33,936 bases of DNA from Magnetococcales bacterium (GTDB lineage: Bacteria > Pseudomonadota > Magnetococcia > Magnetococcales > DC0425bin3). Shown here piece by piece: positions 25,603-33,871 of the stretch. Made by a program: the position numbers and the translations under genes. The notes beneath the pieces were generated by a model. That model saw only the letters and a program-made list of their open reading frames with translations, searched no databases and was not told the DNA's origin. Positions within the stretch are counted from its first letter, which is position 1, and each line of letters opens with the position of its first letter. The stretch is from NCBI GenBank assembly GCA_015229045.1, contig JADGCJ010000025.1, positions 1 through 33,936 of the forward strand, in the 5' to 3' direction.

Positions 25603-25722
25603 AGTCCACAGACTGCGACCAGTCCCCCTGCTTTCATGGCACACGTTATCGGGGGAGGAGTGCGGCGCAGAAAGAAATCGCGCCAAGGCAGGAGGGAGTT
25701 GGGTATCAACGAGGTAACGCAA
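25534..25722 (-). pseudogene. Truncated DUF5615 (PIN-like) toxin
   Basis: A TTG start one base after the DUF433 stop gives RYLVDTQLPPALARFLSA, the N-terminal strand and first Asp of DUF5615 PIN-like toxins (typically ~110 residues, xRFLVDxQLPPALARxL). After ~18 residues the similarity ends and the frame runs as nonsense into the 3' end of the antitoxin gene on the opposite strand, stopping at 62 residues. The catalytic core acidic residues are missing, so the toxin should be inactive. The likely break is near 25665. Confidence 0.6.
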
Positions 25723-25723
25723 A

Positions 25724-25948
25724 TCAAGCCACCCTCAAAACAGGATGATCAGCCTGGAGAGCGGCGTATTCGAGAGCGGCAGAGATGTCGTCCGGTTCGA
25801 GGTAGGGATAATCCTCGGTGATATCCTTCCAGGACATGCCTGCTGCCAGCATCTCCAGGATATCCTTGACCCGGACGCGCAGACCACGAATGCATGGCCT
25901 GCCACCACACTGGGCCGGATTGACCGTAATGCGTTGCAGATGACTCAT
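25724..25948 (-). CDS. DUF433 antitoxin
   Basis: A 74-residue protein from ATG 25948 (GGGAG 8 nt upstream). Diagnostic DUF433 motifs: RITVNPAQCGGRPCIRGLRV, VKDILEMLAAGMSWKDITED, YPYLEPDDISAALEYAA. DUF433 proteins are the usual antitoxin partners of DUF5615 PIN-like toxins, and here the toxin gene follows immediately but is truncated. The antitoxin itself looks complete. Confidence 0.85.
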   Translation of the reverse strand: MSHLQRITVNPAQCGGRPCIRGLRVRVKDILEMLAAGMSWKDITEDYPYLEPDDISAALEYAALQADHPVLRVA

Positions 25949-26096
25949 GCCAAACTCTCCCTGTACCCAAACCCTGAAATCATCAAGCAGAGACGGGGAT
26001 TCTCCCACCCTATATGCTCCGTCCGCAAGGCTCCAAAACCCCTACTACCAGCCCCTCGTTGACCACGGCTTGATTTCCAGGCTTACCAACAACCAA

Positions 26097-27143
26097 TCAG
26101 TACGCAACGGGCCGCAAAACAGCCTCTCGCTGCCCTGACTGCAAATGGCTGACATCCTGCTTGAGCGAGGCGATTCCGGCCAGAGTCTTTTGCAACGCGG
26201 CCCGCAACTCCTGAATCTCCTGCCCTTGTTTTTGGATCGTCTCCTGTTGCTCTTGCACCACTTTGGTGACCACGGCCACCACATCCATGGCCGAGACCCC
26301 TTTGCGATCTTGGGTGGCCAGCAGATCCGGCACATCTTCCGCGATAAATCCGACATGCTTCTCTGCCGGGTCTTTTTTGTAGGCGTAGGTGACCGGGGTT
26401 AACTTTGCAAGAGTGGCCTGGGCATCGGCACCAGAGAGGTCAGCGATGTTTTCCTTGAAATCACGGCTGGAGGCGTTGGTCCAGACGCCGCCGGTGGTAA
26501 CATAAGCTCCGCTGGCCATATGAAGCGGGTAAGACGGGGTGATACCAATTCCAACATTGCCACTTGTATCAATCCTGAATCGCTCAAGTGGGAAGGTGTC
26601 GTTACTGGAATCCGTAGCTGGAGCTGCATACACAATAACAAAAGGATTTCCTCCAAAGTATAACTGATTGTATGTCCCCCGCGGTTGCTGACCGGACGGT
26701 TGTTTCGGAAACGTCGCCCCAATTTGCAGCCCCAACAGTGACGTCTCGGTACCAGTTCGGGTAAGCCCTGATTGCAGATCCGATGACAGCATAAGCCCGG
26801 GTTCTCCTGTTGCCATCAATATCCTATGTCTTGTAGCAGAACCAATTCCACCATGATCCGGAACAGTAAAACTAGGCAAAGACGCGTCCGACATAACTTG
26901 GAGAGCTGCCTGAGGGCTTGAGATGTTTATTCCAATCCTCTTATTGGCAGCATCGGTATTTATGATACCTCCAATCCTGTTCACCTGCCCATAAACCGTA
27001 TCAAAATTCGCGTTCACATCGGCAGATTTAATCGTATCTCCAGCCGAAAATGTGTTGGGTTTGGTGATGGAATCAGCCAAGGCGACGCCACCCATCAGGG
27101 AGATTGCAGAAGCCAGGGTCAGGATTTTCGCGAAACGCGGCAT
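26097..27143 (-). CDS. Exported protein with a peptidase S74 chaperone domain
   Basis: A 348-residue protein. ATG 27143 follows GGGGGA by 5 nt and gives the signal peptide MPRFAKILTLASAISLMGGVALADS. The middle part has NKRIGINISSPQAALQV and GNVGIGITPSYPLHMA, repeats common in phage-fibre-like and bacterial surface fibre proteins. The C terminus has the S74 intramolecular chaperone/auto-protease motif SSRDFKENIADLS...HVGFIAEDVPDLL, then a coiled coil (VVQEQQETIQKQGQEIQELR). S74 domains trimerise fibres and may cleave themselves off through a Ser-Lys dyad. It lies 51 nt after the repetitive lipoprotein gene, so the two may be co-transcribed surface components. Confidence 0.8.
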   Translation of the reverse strand: MPRFAKILTLASAISLMGGVALADSITKPNTFSAGDTIKSADVNANFDTVYGQVNRIGGIINTDAANKRIGINISSPQAALQVMSDASLPSFTVPDHGGIGSATRHRILMATGEPGLMLSSDLQSGLTRTGTETSLLGLQIGATFPKQPSGQQPRGTYNQLYFGGNPFVIVYAAPATDSSNDTFPLERFRIDTSGNVGIGITPSYPLHMASGAYVTTGGVWTNASSRDFKENIADLSGADAQATLAKLTPVTYAYKKDPAEKHVGFIAEDVPDLLATQDRKGVSAMDVVAVVTKVVQEQQETIQKQGQEIQELRAALQKTLAGIASLKQDVSHLQSGQREAVLRPVAY

Positions 27144-27194
27144 GATGTTCCCCCAATGTCTCAATGGTTTGAAATCGCTTCGATTGCCTGATGA

Positions 27195-29834
27195 TCACGG
27201 ACCATACGAGTCGCCACCACCCCACTTGGCATAGTCCCAAACCCCAATCCCGCCGGGGTTGTCATAGGTTACGTTAACGGTAGTTTTGGTGTCGGCAAGA
27301 TCCCCCCCGGTGGGGGAAAAAAAGGTGACCGCGAAGGAGCGGGGCGGCTTGTCCACATTGCCACCGAGGATCGGCACGGTGAAGGTGCCACTCGTGGCTC
27401 CCGCCGGAATGGTCAGGGTGCCAGTGGTGTAGGTGTAATCCCGACCCACCACGGCAGAGCCGTCGTTCGTGCCGTACTGGACCGTAACCGCGCTGCTGCT
27501 GGGAGAGCTTAAACTGACGGTGATGGTCGCCTGGGTCGCCGTGCTGGTCGCCGTTATTTTCGGAGCGCTGAAGGCAAGGGTGGGCGGACCGTTGATGGTC
27601 ACAGCGATGGCGGCCACATTGGAATCCGCCACGCCATCGTTGACCTTGAAAGTAAAGCTGTCCGCACCCGTGGCCCCGGCCGTCGGCGTGTAGGAGTAGG
27701 CCCCTGTTTTTGCATCGGTGATGGTGACCGTTCCCTTGGCACCATCGGTAAAGACAGCGTAGGTCAGGGTGTCCTTGTCAACATCGGTGGCAGAAAGCAC
27801 TCCTGTGGCTGCCGTGTTTTTGTTGACACCCAGGGTGCCAGCAGAAGCGACCGGCGACCTGTTGGCAGAGTCCCATCGATCCTTATCCCACTTTGCGTTA
27901 TCCCAAGTGCCAGCCCTGCCGGAACTGGCCGTACTGGTGGTCGTCGAACTTGATCCGGTGGTTGTCGTGCTGGCGGTCGTCGAACTCGATCCGGTGGCCG
28001 TCGTGCTGGCGGTCGTCGAACTCGATCCGGTGGCCGTCGTGCCGGTGGTCGCCGAACTCGATCCGGTGGTCGTCGTGCCGGTGGTTGTCGTGTCGGCGGT
28101 CGTCGGACTCGATCCGGTGGCCGTCGTGCCCACAGTCGTCGATCCCGACCCCGTGGTCGTCGTGCTGGCGGTCGTCGATCCCGACCCCGTGGTCGCCGTG
28201 CTGGCGGTCGTCGATCCCGACCCCGTGGTCGCCGTGCTGGCGGTCGTCGATCCCGACCCCGTGGTCGCCGTGCCCACAGTCGTCGATCCCGACCCCGTGG
28301 TCGTCGTACCCACAGTCGTCGATCCCGACCCCGTGGTCGTCGTACCCGTGGTCGTTGCACCTGCCCCCGTGAGCAAAGAAGCGGCTCCGCTATTGGCCGC
28401 CATGCCCGTCGTCGCTGAGCTTGACCCTGTGACTTCTGTACTTGTGGTCGTTGCACCTGCCCCCGTGAGCAAAGAAGCGGCTCCACTATTGGCCGTCGTG
28501 CCCGTCGTCGCTGAGCTTGACCCTGTGACTTCTGTACTTGTGGTCGTTGCACCTGCCCCCGTGAGCAAAGAAGCGGCTCCACTATTGGCCGTCGTGCCCG
28601 TCGTCGCTGAGCTTGACCCTGTAGCCGCTGTGCCGGTAGCCGGGGAAACGGATCCATTCACGTTGATGGTTGCGGCGGTGGCCATCGCAATCTGCGTTTC
28701 GGAAATCTTGCCGCTGGCGACATCACTCTGCGCGCTGGTAACGGCATCCTTGGCCCCGCTCGCCACCGAAGCGCTGCCTTGCACCTGACCGGCCTGACCG
28801 GCAACCAAATTTTGCGCGACATTTTTCAGCGCACTCAAGGCACTGCTGCTGCCAACCAGGGCGATGGCCGAATCGATGGCGGTGACCGCCTGGGACTTTT
28901 GCGCCGTCGACACAGTCAGACTGGCAATGGAGGCCATGGCATCCGTAGAGTTGACCTCAGGCTGCAGAATGGTCACGGCGTCGCCAAGCTTTTTGTTGAC
29001 ATCCCCCACCGCCATTTGTGTGCCATCGGCCTTGGTGAGAGTCATGGTGTTGCCGATCACTTCTGTCGCCACAATGGCGGTTTGCAGGGTCACCGCTGCC
29101 AGGATCTGCGTCGCGGTGAGAGTTGTCCCCTGGGTGGTGTTTTGACCATTGTTGCCACCCGCCTGACCACCAGCGATATTGTTACCGATAATGGCCATGG
29201 CCGCTTGCCTTTGGGCAGGATCAGTCCCGACTGCCCGGCGCACCGTCTCGGCCACCGCCTCCGCCGAGCGGGTCACCGAAGCGATATTGGTCGTGGTCAA
29301 GGGGGTGGCAATCGGGTCGAAGGCGACACTCCCGGTATCGACGCCAAAGCCGAGTCTGCCCACCGTCGTCTGGGTAACCGAGGCGATCGTTGCCGCACTG
29401 ATGTTCTCCAGAGTACCTCCGGAAGCCGTCAAGGCAGCAGCGGTGATGATGGTCGTCAAAGGAGTCACATTGGCGGTCACAGTCCTGGCATCAACCACCA
29501 GTGACTCCATATCGGTCGGTTTTTCCCCTGTGACCTGGTCGATACCCCCGGTTGTCTTGACACGCAAGGGAAACACAGCCCCAGCCGGAATGGCCAACGC
29601 ATAGTCGGCACGTGATCCGGTCGTGGCCTCGGCAACCACCTTGCCGGTACCGTCGACAACCTGGACGGCGCCACCGACTACCGGGCCATCGATGACATAG
29701 CCCGTGACAGTGGTCGAGACCGACCGACCGCCATCACTGCATCCGGTCAGAGTGCCCAGAGAGAAGAGAAGAGAAGAGAAGAGAAGAGAATTTATGCCAA
29801 CCGCACGTCACCCGGTTTTTTGCTGCTTTTTCAT
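27195..29834 (-). CDS. Repeat-rich lipoprotein, probable phase-variable gene (start region out of frame)
   Basis: The open frame runs from 29807 to 27195. It begins with SLLFSSLLFSLGTLTGC, a hydrophobic segment with a lipobox (L-T-G-C, Cys codon 29741-29739), of which the LLFSS part is encoded by six TTCTC pentamers. The ATG that fits best (29834, MKKQQKTG, AGGA 6 nt upstream) is in the same frame but meets a TGA at 29810-29808; ATG 29841 reads a different frame and stops soon after the repeats. The mature part has GYVIDGPVVGGAVQVVDGTG, an Ala/Thr-rich region, a long Thr/Gly/Ser low-complexity tract, a cadherin/VCBS-like domain (SATDVDKDTLTYAVFTDGAK) and a Calx-beta domain, with WDNAKW and WDYAKW motifs. 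A surface adhesin-like role is inferred. A GTG at 29639 would lose the signal peptide. Confidence 0.7.
27926..28345. repeat. 36-bp tandem repeats (12-residue TTGS-rich units)
   Basis: Variants of a 36-bp unit (core GTCGTCGATCCCGACCCCGT or GTCGTCGAACTCGATCCGGT) repeat about eleven times and encode TTGSGSTTxxT-like units of the lipoprotein. Confidence 0.75.
28345..28632. repeat. Three 96-bp tandem repeats
   Basis: A 96-bp unit occurs three times, nearly identical, encoding 32 residues (TGSSSATTGTTANSGAASLL and TGAGATTTSTEV). Near identity suggests recent duplication or gene conversion; copy number may vary between strains. Confidence 0.85.
29761..29790 (-). repeat. (TTCTC)6 pentanucleotide repeat
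   Basis: Six perfect GAGAA units on the plus strand (TTCTC on the coding strand) lie in the signal-peptide coding region of the lipoprotein. A gain or loss of one unit shifts the frame by five bases. Confidence 0.95.
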
Positions 29835-29892
29835 CGATCATCCTGCTTCCCCCCGGTGGCAACACGACCCGGCCGACCCGCGTACCGAGGCT

Positions 29893-29975
29893 CTAAGTAT
29901 AGATGTGTGCTCGGATGATTGCCAGGCTTTTTTGAAAAGAATCGGCAAGATCGGCTTCCGCCGTGTCGGTTAGAC
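29893..29975 (-). pseudogene. Possible ParE toxin remnant
   Basis: A minus frame overlapping the ParD-like stop reads LTDTAEADLADS and continues to a TAG at 29893-29895. ParE toxins commonly begin with x-L-T-x-x-A-E-A-D-L. No ATG and no further ParE-like sequence follow. Very short, so tentative. Confidence 0.3.
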
Positions 29976-30245
29976 AGAGGACGAGCGGGCCAATAGTTCC
30001 CTCCCTCGCTCGATGATGCGCGCCATGTCGAACTCCTTCACACGACCCGCCGCCACATCGGCCAACCCCAGTTCAATGTCAACCTTGAGTGCAGCGAGTT
30101 CGTGAAGCTGCAAGGTGCGTTTCATTTTCCAGTCACGCAGTGCCGCACGCACGACCTCGCTTGTTGAGGCATAGTCGCCACCTTCGACCGCACTTTTGAT
30201 GACGGCGGCCATGTCGGTCGGCAAAGTGATGGTCATACGTTCCAT
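29970..30245 (-). CDS. ParD-like ribbon-helix-helix antitoxin
   Basis: A 91-residue protein from ATG 30245 (GAGGAAG 6 nt upstream). It begins ERMTITLPTDMAAVIKSAVE and continues GGDYASTSEVVRAALRDWK, the ParD/CopG-type DNA-binding fold. The acidic/charged C-terminal tail (LKVDIELGLADVAAGRVKEF) is the part that normally embraces ParE. No intact parE follows; only a ~27-residue remnant is visible, so this is probably an orphan antitoxin. Confidence 0.8.
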   Translation of the reverse strand: MERMTITLPTDMAAVIKSAVEGGDYASTSEVVRAALRDWKMKRTLQLHELAALKVDIELGLADVAAGRVKEFDMARIIERGRELLARSSSV

Positions 30246-30352
30246 GCCTGACTTCCTCCTCAAAAGACACTCCACCCCCCACCGTCATACTCTATCATAC
30301 TTGGTATGAGCGCACGAGCGAAAAGGGTCAGCGCAACTCTTTTCTGGAAATA

Positions 30353-30503
30353 TCGTAACTATTCAGTACCCCCTCAAGAAAGGCCTGGACATGAAAGCCT
30401 TTGTCAGGGCTTCGCCCCGAACCCCACCAGGACTCTGTCCTGGACCTGTCCGGTCGCCAGCCCCCTGGACCCCGATTCGTTGCCGGATGCTGAATAGTTA
30501 CGA
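30353..30503. mobile_element. Complete family-A repeat with terminal inverted repeats
   Basis: 151 bp bounded by TCGTAACTATTCAG (30353-30366) and its perfect complement CTGAATAGTTACGA (30490-30503). Inside are nested short palindromes (CAGGACTCTGTCCTG, and GGCTTCGCC within TCAGGGCTTCGCCCCGA). It has no coding capacity and behaves like a MITE. Other copies or fragments are at 11438, 18379, 32858 and 33872. Confidence 0.8.
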
Positions 30504-30538
30504 AATATCAAGTTATCTTCGGTTGTTATCTCGCCTCC

Positions 30539-32749
30539 TCAGAGACCCCTGGACAAAGTTTCCTCCCCCCGCAAAAAGCGCGCAAAAGCCATATCATCCT
30601 TCTGCACATGGTGCCCTGCCCACCCCATGAAGACGCCGTGCAGGCGAAAACCAAGATAGTTTTCGCTGTCGCTGTGGCGGGTGAACTCCCGGCGCAGATG
30701 ATCGAGATCGTCGCGCAGACGGTCGTGCGCATCCTTGTGCGTCTGATAGTGCGGATAGCCGTGGCGCACCATGGCCGACTCCTCCTCTGCAAGGTGGGCG
30801 GGAAGGTATTCGCTGCAATAGGCATAGAAGGGGTAAAGCACCTCCGGCACCCGGATCGCCGCCACTCCCTCCAGAAAGCGTCCCGCCACCAGAAACATCT
30901 CCCGCAGGGCATGGTCGAGGATCGGCAGGCCGGTACTCATCTCCTCCTGCCAGATCATGGGGGGAGTTTCTGTCGATCTCGGGCGGCGACGATCCATGGC
31001 AATGCGCCGCGCCCTCTCCAGGTAGATGCTCACCACCGGGTCATCCATGGTCACCTCCTGGCAACACTCCAGCAGTTGGACGCAGGGTTCCAGATGGTTG
31101 AGATGAAAGAGCGACACGGCATCCCGAAACAGAGAGAGTGTGGCCTGTTTGGCGGCTCGCAGGGGTTCGGGATCGGCGTTGAAAATTTCGTGGACCATGA
31201 CCGGCTGCAACTTGCCCTTGGGGGCCACCCGATCGATAAAGCGGACAAGAAACGGGTGGTCATCCCCCATGGCGAACAGCGAGTGATGGGTGATAAGCAA
31301 CGGCGTATGGTAGGTCTTGGTCAACCCCTCCACCCGCGACGCCAGATTGACCACATCGCCGACCACGGTGTTGTCGATACGCTCCGCGCCACCGATAGTG
31401 CCAATCATGAGCGGCCCGGTATTGATGCCAAATCCGGCATGGATGGATTGCCAGCCATAGGTGACCCGCTCCGCGTTGTAGGCTTGCAGACGTTCGAGCA
31501 TGGCAATGGCGGCACGCACGGCATCCTCGGGGGAGTTGGGAAACAACGCCATGATGGCATCGCCAATATACTTGTCGATCACCCCGTTGTGCCGTTGGAC
31601 AAAGGGCTCCAGCCGGGCCAGATAGCCATTGAGGAAGCGAAACACCTGCTCGGGGGGAAGATCCTCGGAAAACGATGTAAAATCACGAATATCGCTGAAC
31701 AGGACACTCATTTTCTGCTTGGCATTGTCACCCAGGATGGTCTCTTCCAGACTGGTGCGACCCAGCAACTGCAAAAAGCGGTGTGGCACGAACCGCTCGG
31801 CGGCCCGGCTGAAACGCTGCATGCGCGCCGCCGCCTCCCGACGTTCGGAGACGTCGTTGATGATGCAAACAAACAAACGCCCCTCTTCGTGCCTGACTTC
31901 GCTGAGGAAAACCTCGGCGGCCAGCTCTGTGCCATCGCGACGCTTGACGGTGGTTTCCAATCCCCCTTCCGGCAAGGACGGACCCTGTCCGGTCAGCCAG
32001 GAGGGCGGCTCGTTGCCTGCAGAACCGGGAAAACGGATCGCCAGTTCAGTCAAAGGGTGCCCCACCATCGTCGAACCGGACTCCCCCAACATGCGCTCCG
32101 CCGCCGGGTTGATCGATTCGACGAACCCCCGGTCGTTGAAAACCAGTATGCCATTGATCGTGCCATCCAGAATGGCGCGCAAACGTCCTTCGCTCTTCTC
32201 CAGGCGACGCTCCCGTTCCACCATCATGCGGGTGTTGGACTTGATCCATTGAACGAGAACGTTCAACAAGTTTCTGGCAATGTGCCCGTTCTGTTCGATG
32301 AGGCGCCACAAATTGTCTCCCCCAAGCACCCAAACGCGGGCCGACGCCTGCACCATCACGAATGCCGTGGAGAAAGAGTGATCCAGCAGCGACAACTCCC
32401 CGACCGAGTCGCCGGGATACATGGTGCGCACGGCGGGTCGGCTCAGACTCTCAAGGTGGACCGACAGGGTTCCGGACAACACGATGTACAGGCGATCGTT
32501 GGCCTGCCCGGGACGCAAAAGAATCTTGCCCGGCTCATAGGTCTCGACTGCCGCTGCCTGTAAAACGGCCTCGATCTCCTCCCGCCGCACACCCCGGAAC
32601 AGGTGAATACGTTCAAAATCGCGATCATCGATCATGGGAAAAGCCATGTTGTGTCGGATATCCCCATCATCTTGCCCGTTTCTTCCTCTGATTTGTTCCT
32701 GTGATTTGTTCCTGACTCTGTTTTTGCGTACAGCCACATATCTTTCCAT
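30539..32749 (-). CDS. cNMP-binding/PAS/class III cyclase/hemerythrin fusion
   Basis: A 736-residue protein from ATG 32749 (ATG 32647 is an alternative; neither has a strong ribosome site). A cNMP-binding domain lies at ~45-165 (PGDSVGELSLLD), but the Arg that grips cyclic-nucleotide phosphate is replaced (HSFSTAF instead of PRTA). PAS spans ~190-305. A class III cyclase (~340-520) has metal ligands D353 (FSDIRDF) and D397 (GDAIM), K393, T461 (TVVGDVVNLASR) and R472, a Lys/Thr pair that favours ATP, i.e. adenylate cyclase. A C-terminal hemerythrin domain (~598-730) has likely di-iron ligands H613, H652, E656, H667, H671, H713 or H714, and D718 or D719. This suggests oxygen- or redox-gated cyclic AMP synthesis. 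Confidence 0.85.
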   Translation of the reverse strand: MERYVAVRKNRVRNKSQEQIRGRNGQDDGDIRHNMAFPMIDDRDFERIHLFRGVRREEIEAVLQAAAVETYEPGKILLRPGQANDRLYIVLSGTLSVHLESLSRPAVRTMYPGDSVGELSLLDHSFSTAFVMVQASARVWVLGGDNLWRLIEQNGHIARNLLNVLVQWIKSNTRMMVERERRLEKSEGRLRAILDGTINGILVFNDRGFVESINPAAERMLGESGSTMVGHPLTELAIRFPGSAGNEPPSWLTGQGPSLPEGGLETTVKRRDGTELAAEVFLSEVRHEEGRLFVCIINDVSERREAAARMQRFSRAAERFVPHRFLQLLGRTSLEETILGDNAKQKMSVLFSDIRDFTSFSEDLPPEQVFRFLNGYLARLEPFVQRHNGVIDKYIGDAIMALFPNSPEDAVRAAIAMLERLQAYNAERVTYGWQSIHAGFGINTGPLMIGTIGGAERIDNTVVGDVVNLASRVEGLTKTYHTPLLITHHSLFAMGDDHPFLVRFIDRVAPKGKLQPVMVHEIFNADPEPLRAAKQATLSLFRDAVSLFHLNHLEPCVQLLECCQEVTMDDPVVSIYLERARRIAMDRRRPRSTETPPMIWQEEMSTGLPILDHALREMFLVAGRFLEGVAAIRVPEVLYPFYAYCSEYLPAHLAEEESAMVRHGYPHYQTHKDAHDRLRDDLDHLRREFTRHSDSENYLGFRLHGVFMGWAGHHVQKDDMAFARFLRGEETLSRGL

Positions 32750-32857
32750 GATGTCATAAGGGAACGATCCGGAAAAGTCATCCTTTCAGGATTTTGACTT
32801 TTCGGACGGATGGCCTCATAACTGCGTCACCCGGGGCCTGATTGCACCCAAAATTTC

Positions 32858-33009
32858 TCGTAACCATTCAGCACCTGGCAACGAATCGGGGTCCAGGGGA
32901 CTGGCGACCGGACAGGTCCAGGACAGAGTCCTGGTGGGGTTCGGGGCGAAGCCCTGACAAAGGCTTTCATGTCCAGGCTTTTCTTGAGAGGGTACCTGGG
33001 CAGTGACGA
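32858..33009 (+). mobile_element. Family-A repeat, inverted copy with a decayed right end
   Basis: It starts TCGTAACCATTCAG and runs as the reverse complement of 30353-30503 through ACAGAGTCCTGG and GACAAAGGCTTTCATGTCC to GGTACCTGGGCAGTGACGA, where the intact end would read GTACTGAATAGTTACGA. It occupies half of the divergent spacer between the cyclase and rlmJ genes. Confidence 0.75.
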
Positions 33010-33049
33010 TTTCTCTTTTCACACAACCCGAGGATCCCATTTCACGTCC

Positions 33050-33871
33050 ATGCTCTCCTATCAGCACATCTATCATGCCGGTGGTCCGGCGGATCTGCAC
33101 AAACATGGCACCCTGGCCCTCATTCTGGCCAAAATGGTGGCCAAGGACAAACCACTCAGCTACATGGAGACGCATGCCGGTCAGGGCTATTATGATCTGG
33201 AATCGGCGGAGGCGAAAAAAACCGGCGAGGCACAACAGGGCATTGTGCGTCTGCTCGCCGCCAACCTGCCCCCACCCGATCACCCCTATCGTATCGTGAT
33301 CGAGGCGACGCGAGCGCAGTTTGGTCCCTCCTGTTATCCGGGTTCTCCGCGTATTGCACAGCTGCTCCTGCGCCCCACGGATCATCTGCATTTGATGGAA
33401 CTCCACCCCGGGACATATTCCCAACTCAAACGGCAGATGCGCGGCAAGAATGTCTCTCTCCATCATCGTGATGGTCATGAGGGGGTACCGGCCATCCTCC
33501 CACCCGTACCGCGTCGCTGCCTGATCCTCGTCGATCCCAGTTACGAAATAAAAACTGAATTCGCTCAAGTCGGAAAATCTGTCCTGCGCATGGTGCGCCA
33601 ATGTCCAGAGGCGGTCATCATGCTCTGGTATCCCCTGCTCAAAGGCAATCCCCATCTGCCCCTCTGCCACACTCTGGAGACGGCCAATCTCCCCAAGCTG
33701 GTCCGGCGTGAACTTCAACTGCACGACCCGACCCGGACAGAGCGCATGTACGGCAGCGGTCTGCTGGTGATCAACCTCCCCTACGACATGGAAAACAAAC
33801 TCGATGTATGGGAGGCAATCGTGGTGGGACAATCTGCGGGCAAGGTTTTTCTGCGGGCAAGGTTTTGTTGA
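33050..33871 (+). CDS. rlmJ: 23S rRNA (adenine-2030-N6)-methyltransferase RlmJ
   Basis: A 273-residue protein close to E. coli RlmJ (280). ATG 33050 gives the canonical start MLSYQHIYHAGGPADLHKH; an upstream in-frame ATG (32969) lies in the repeat element and is rejected. Further family motifs: YMETHAGQGYYDL, YPGSPRIAQLLLR, MELHP and LILVDPSYEIKTE (162-165 DPSY, the motif IV usually written DPPY), then ALWYP-like MLWYPLLKG and GSGLLVINLPY. It methylates A2030 of 23S rRNA. The last residues come from a 16-bp tandem duplication (TCTGCGGGCAAGGTTT twice), so the C terminus (RARFC) is probably altered. Confidence 0.93.
   Translation: MLSYQHIYHAGGPADLHKHGTLALILAKMVAKDKPLSYMETHAGQGYYDLESAEAKKTGEAQQGIVRLLAANLPPPDHPYRIVIEATRAQFGPSCYPGSPRIAQLLLRPTDHLHLMELHPGTYSQLKRQMRGKNVSLHHRDGHEGVPAILPPVPRRCLILVDPSYEIKTEFAQVGKSVLRMVRQCPEAVIMLWYPLLKGNPHLPLCHTLETANLPKLVRRELQLHDPTRTERMYGSGLLVINLPYDMENKLDVWEAIVVGQSAGKVFLRARFC

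Noticed and set aside
27926..28632. CRISPR array
   Set aside because: The repeats are contiguous, in frame and coding, with no unique spacers.
29704..29973. Plus-strand open frame through the GAGAA repeats
   Set aside because: Low-complexity REEKRREEKRR product antisense to the lipoprotein signal peptide; no support as a gene.
30608..32563. Plus-strand open frame of 651 codons opposite the cyclase gene
   Set aside because: Shadow of the cyclase-hemerythrin gene; no motif, while the minus strand has four clear domains.
32816..33832. Minus-strand open frame of 338 codons opposite rlmJ
   Set aside because: Shadow of rlmJ that also reads through the family-A repeat.
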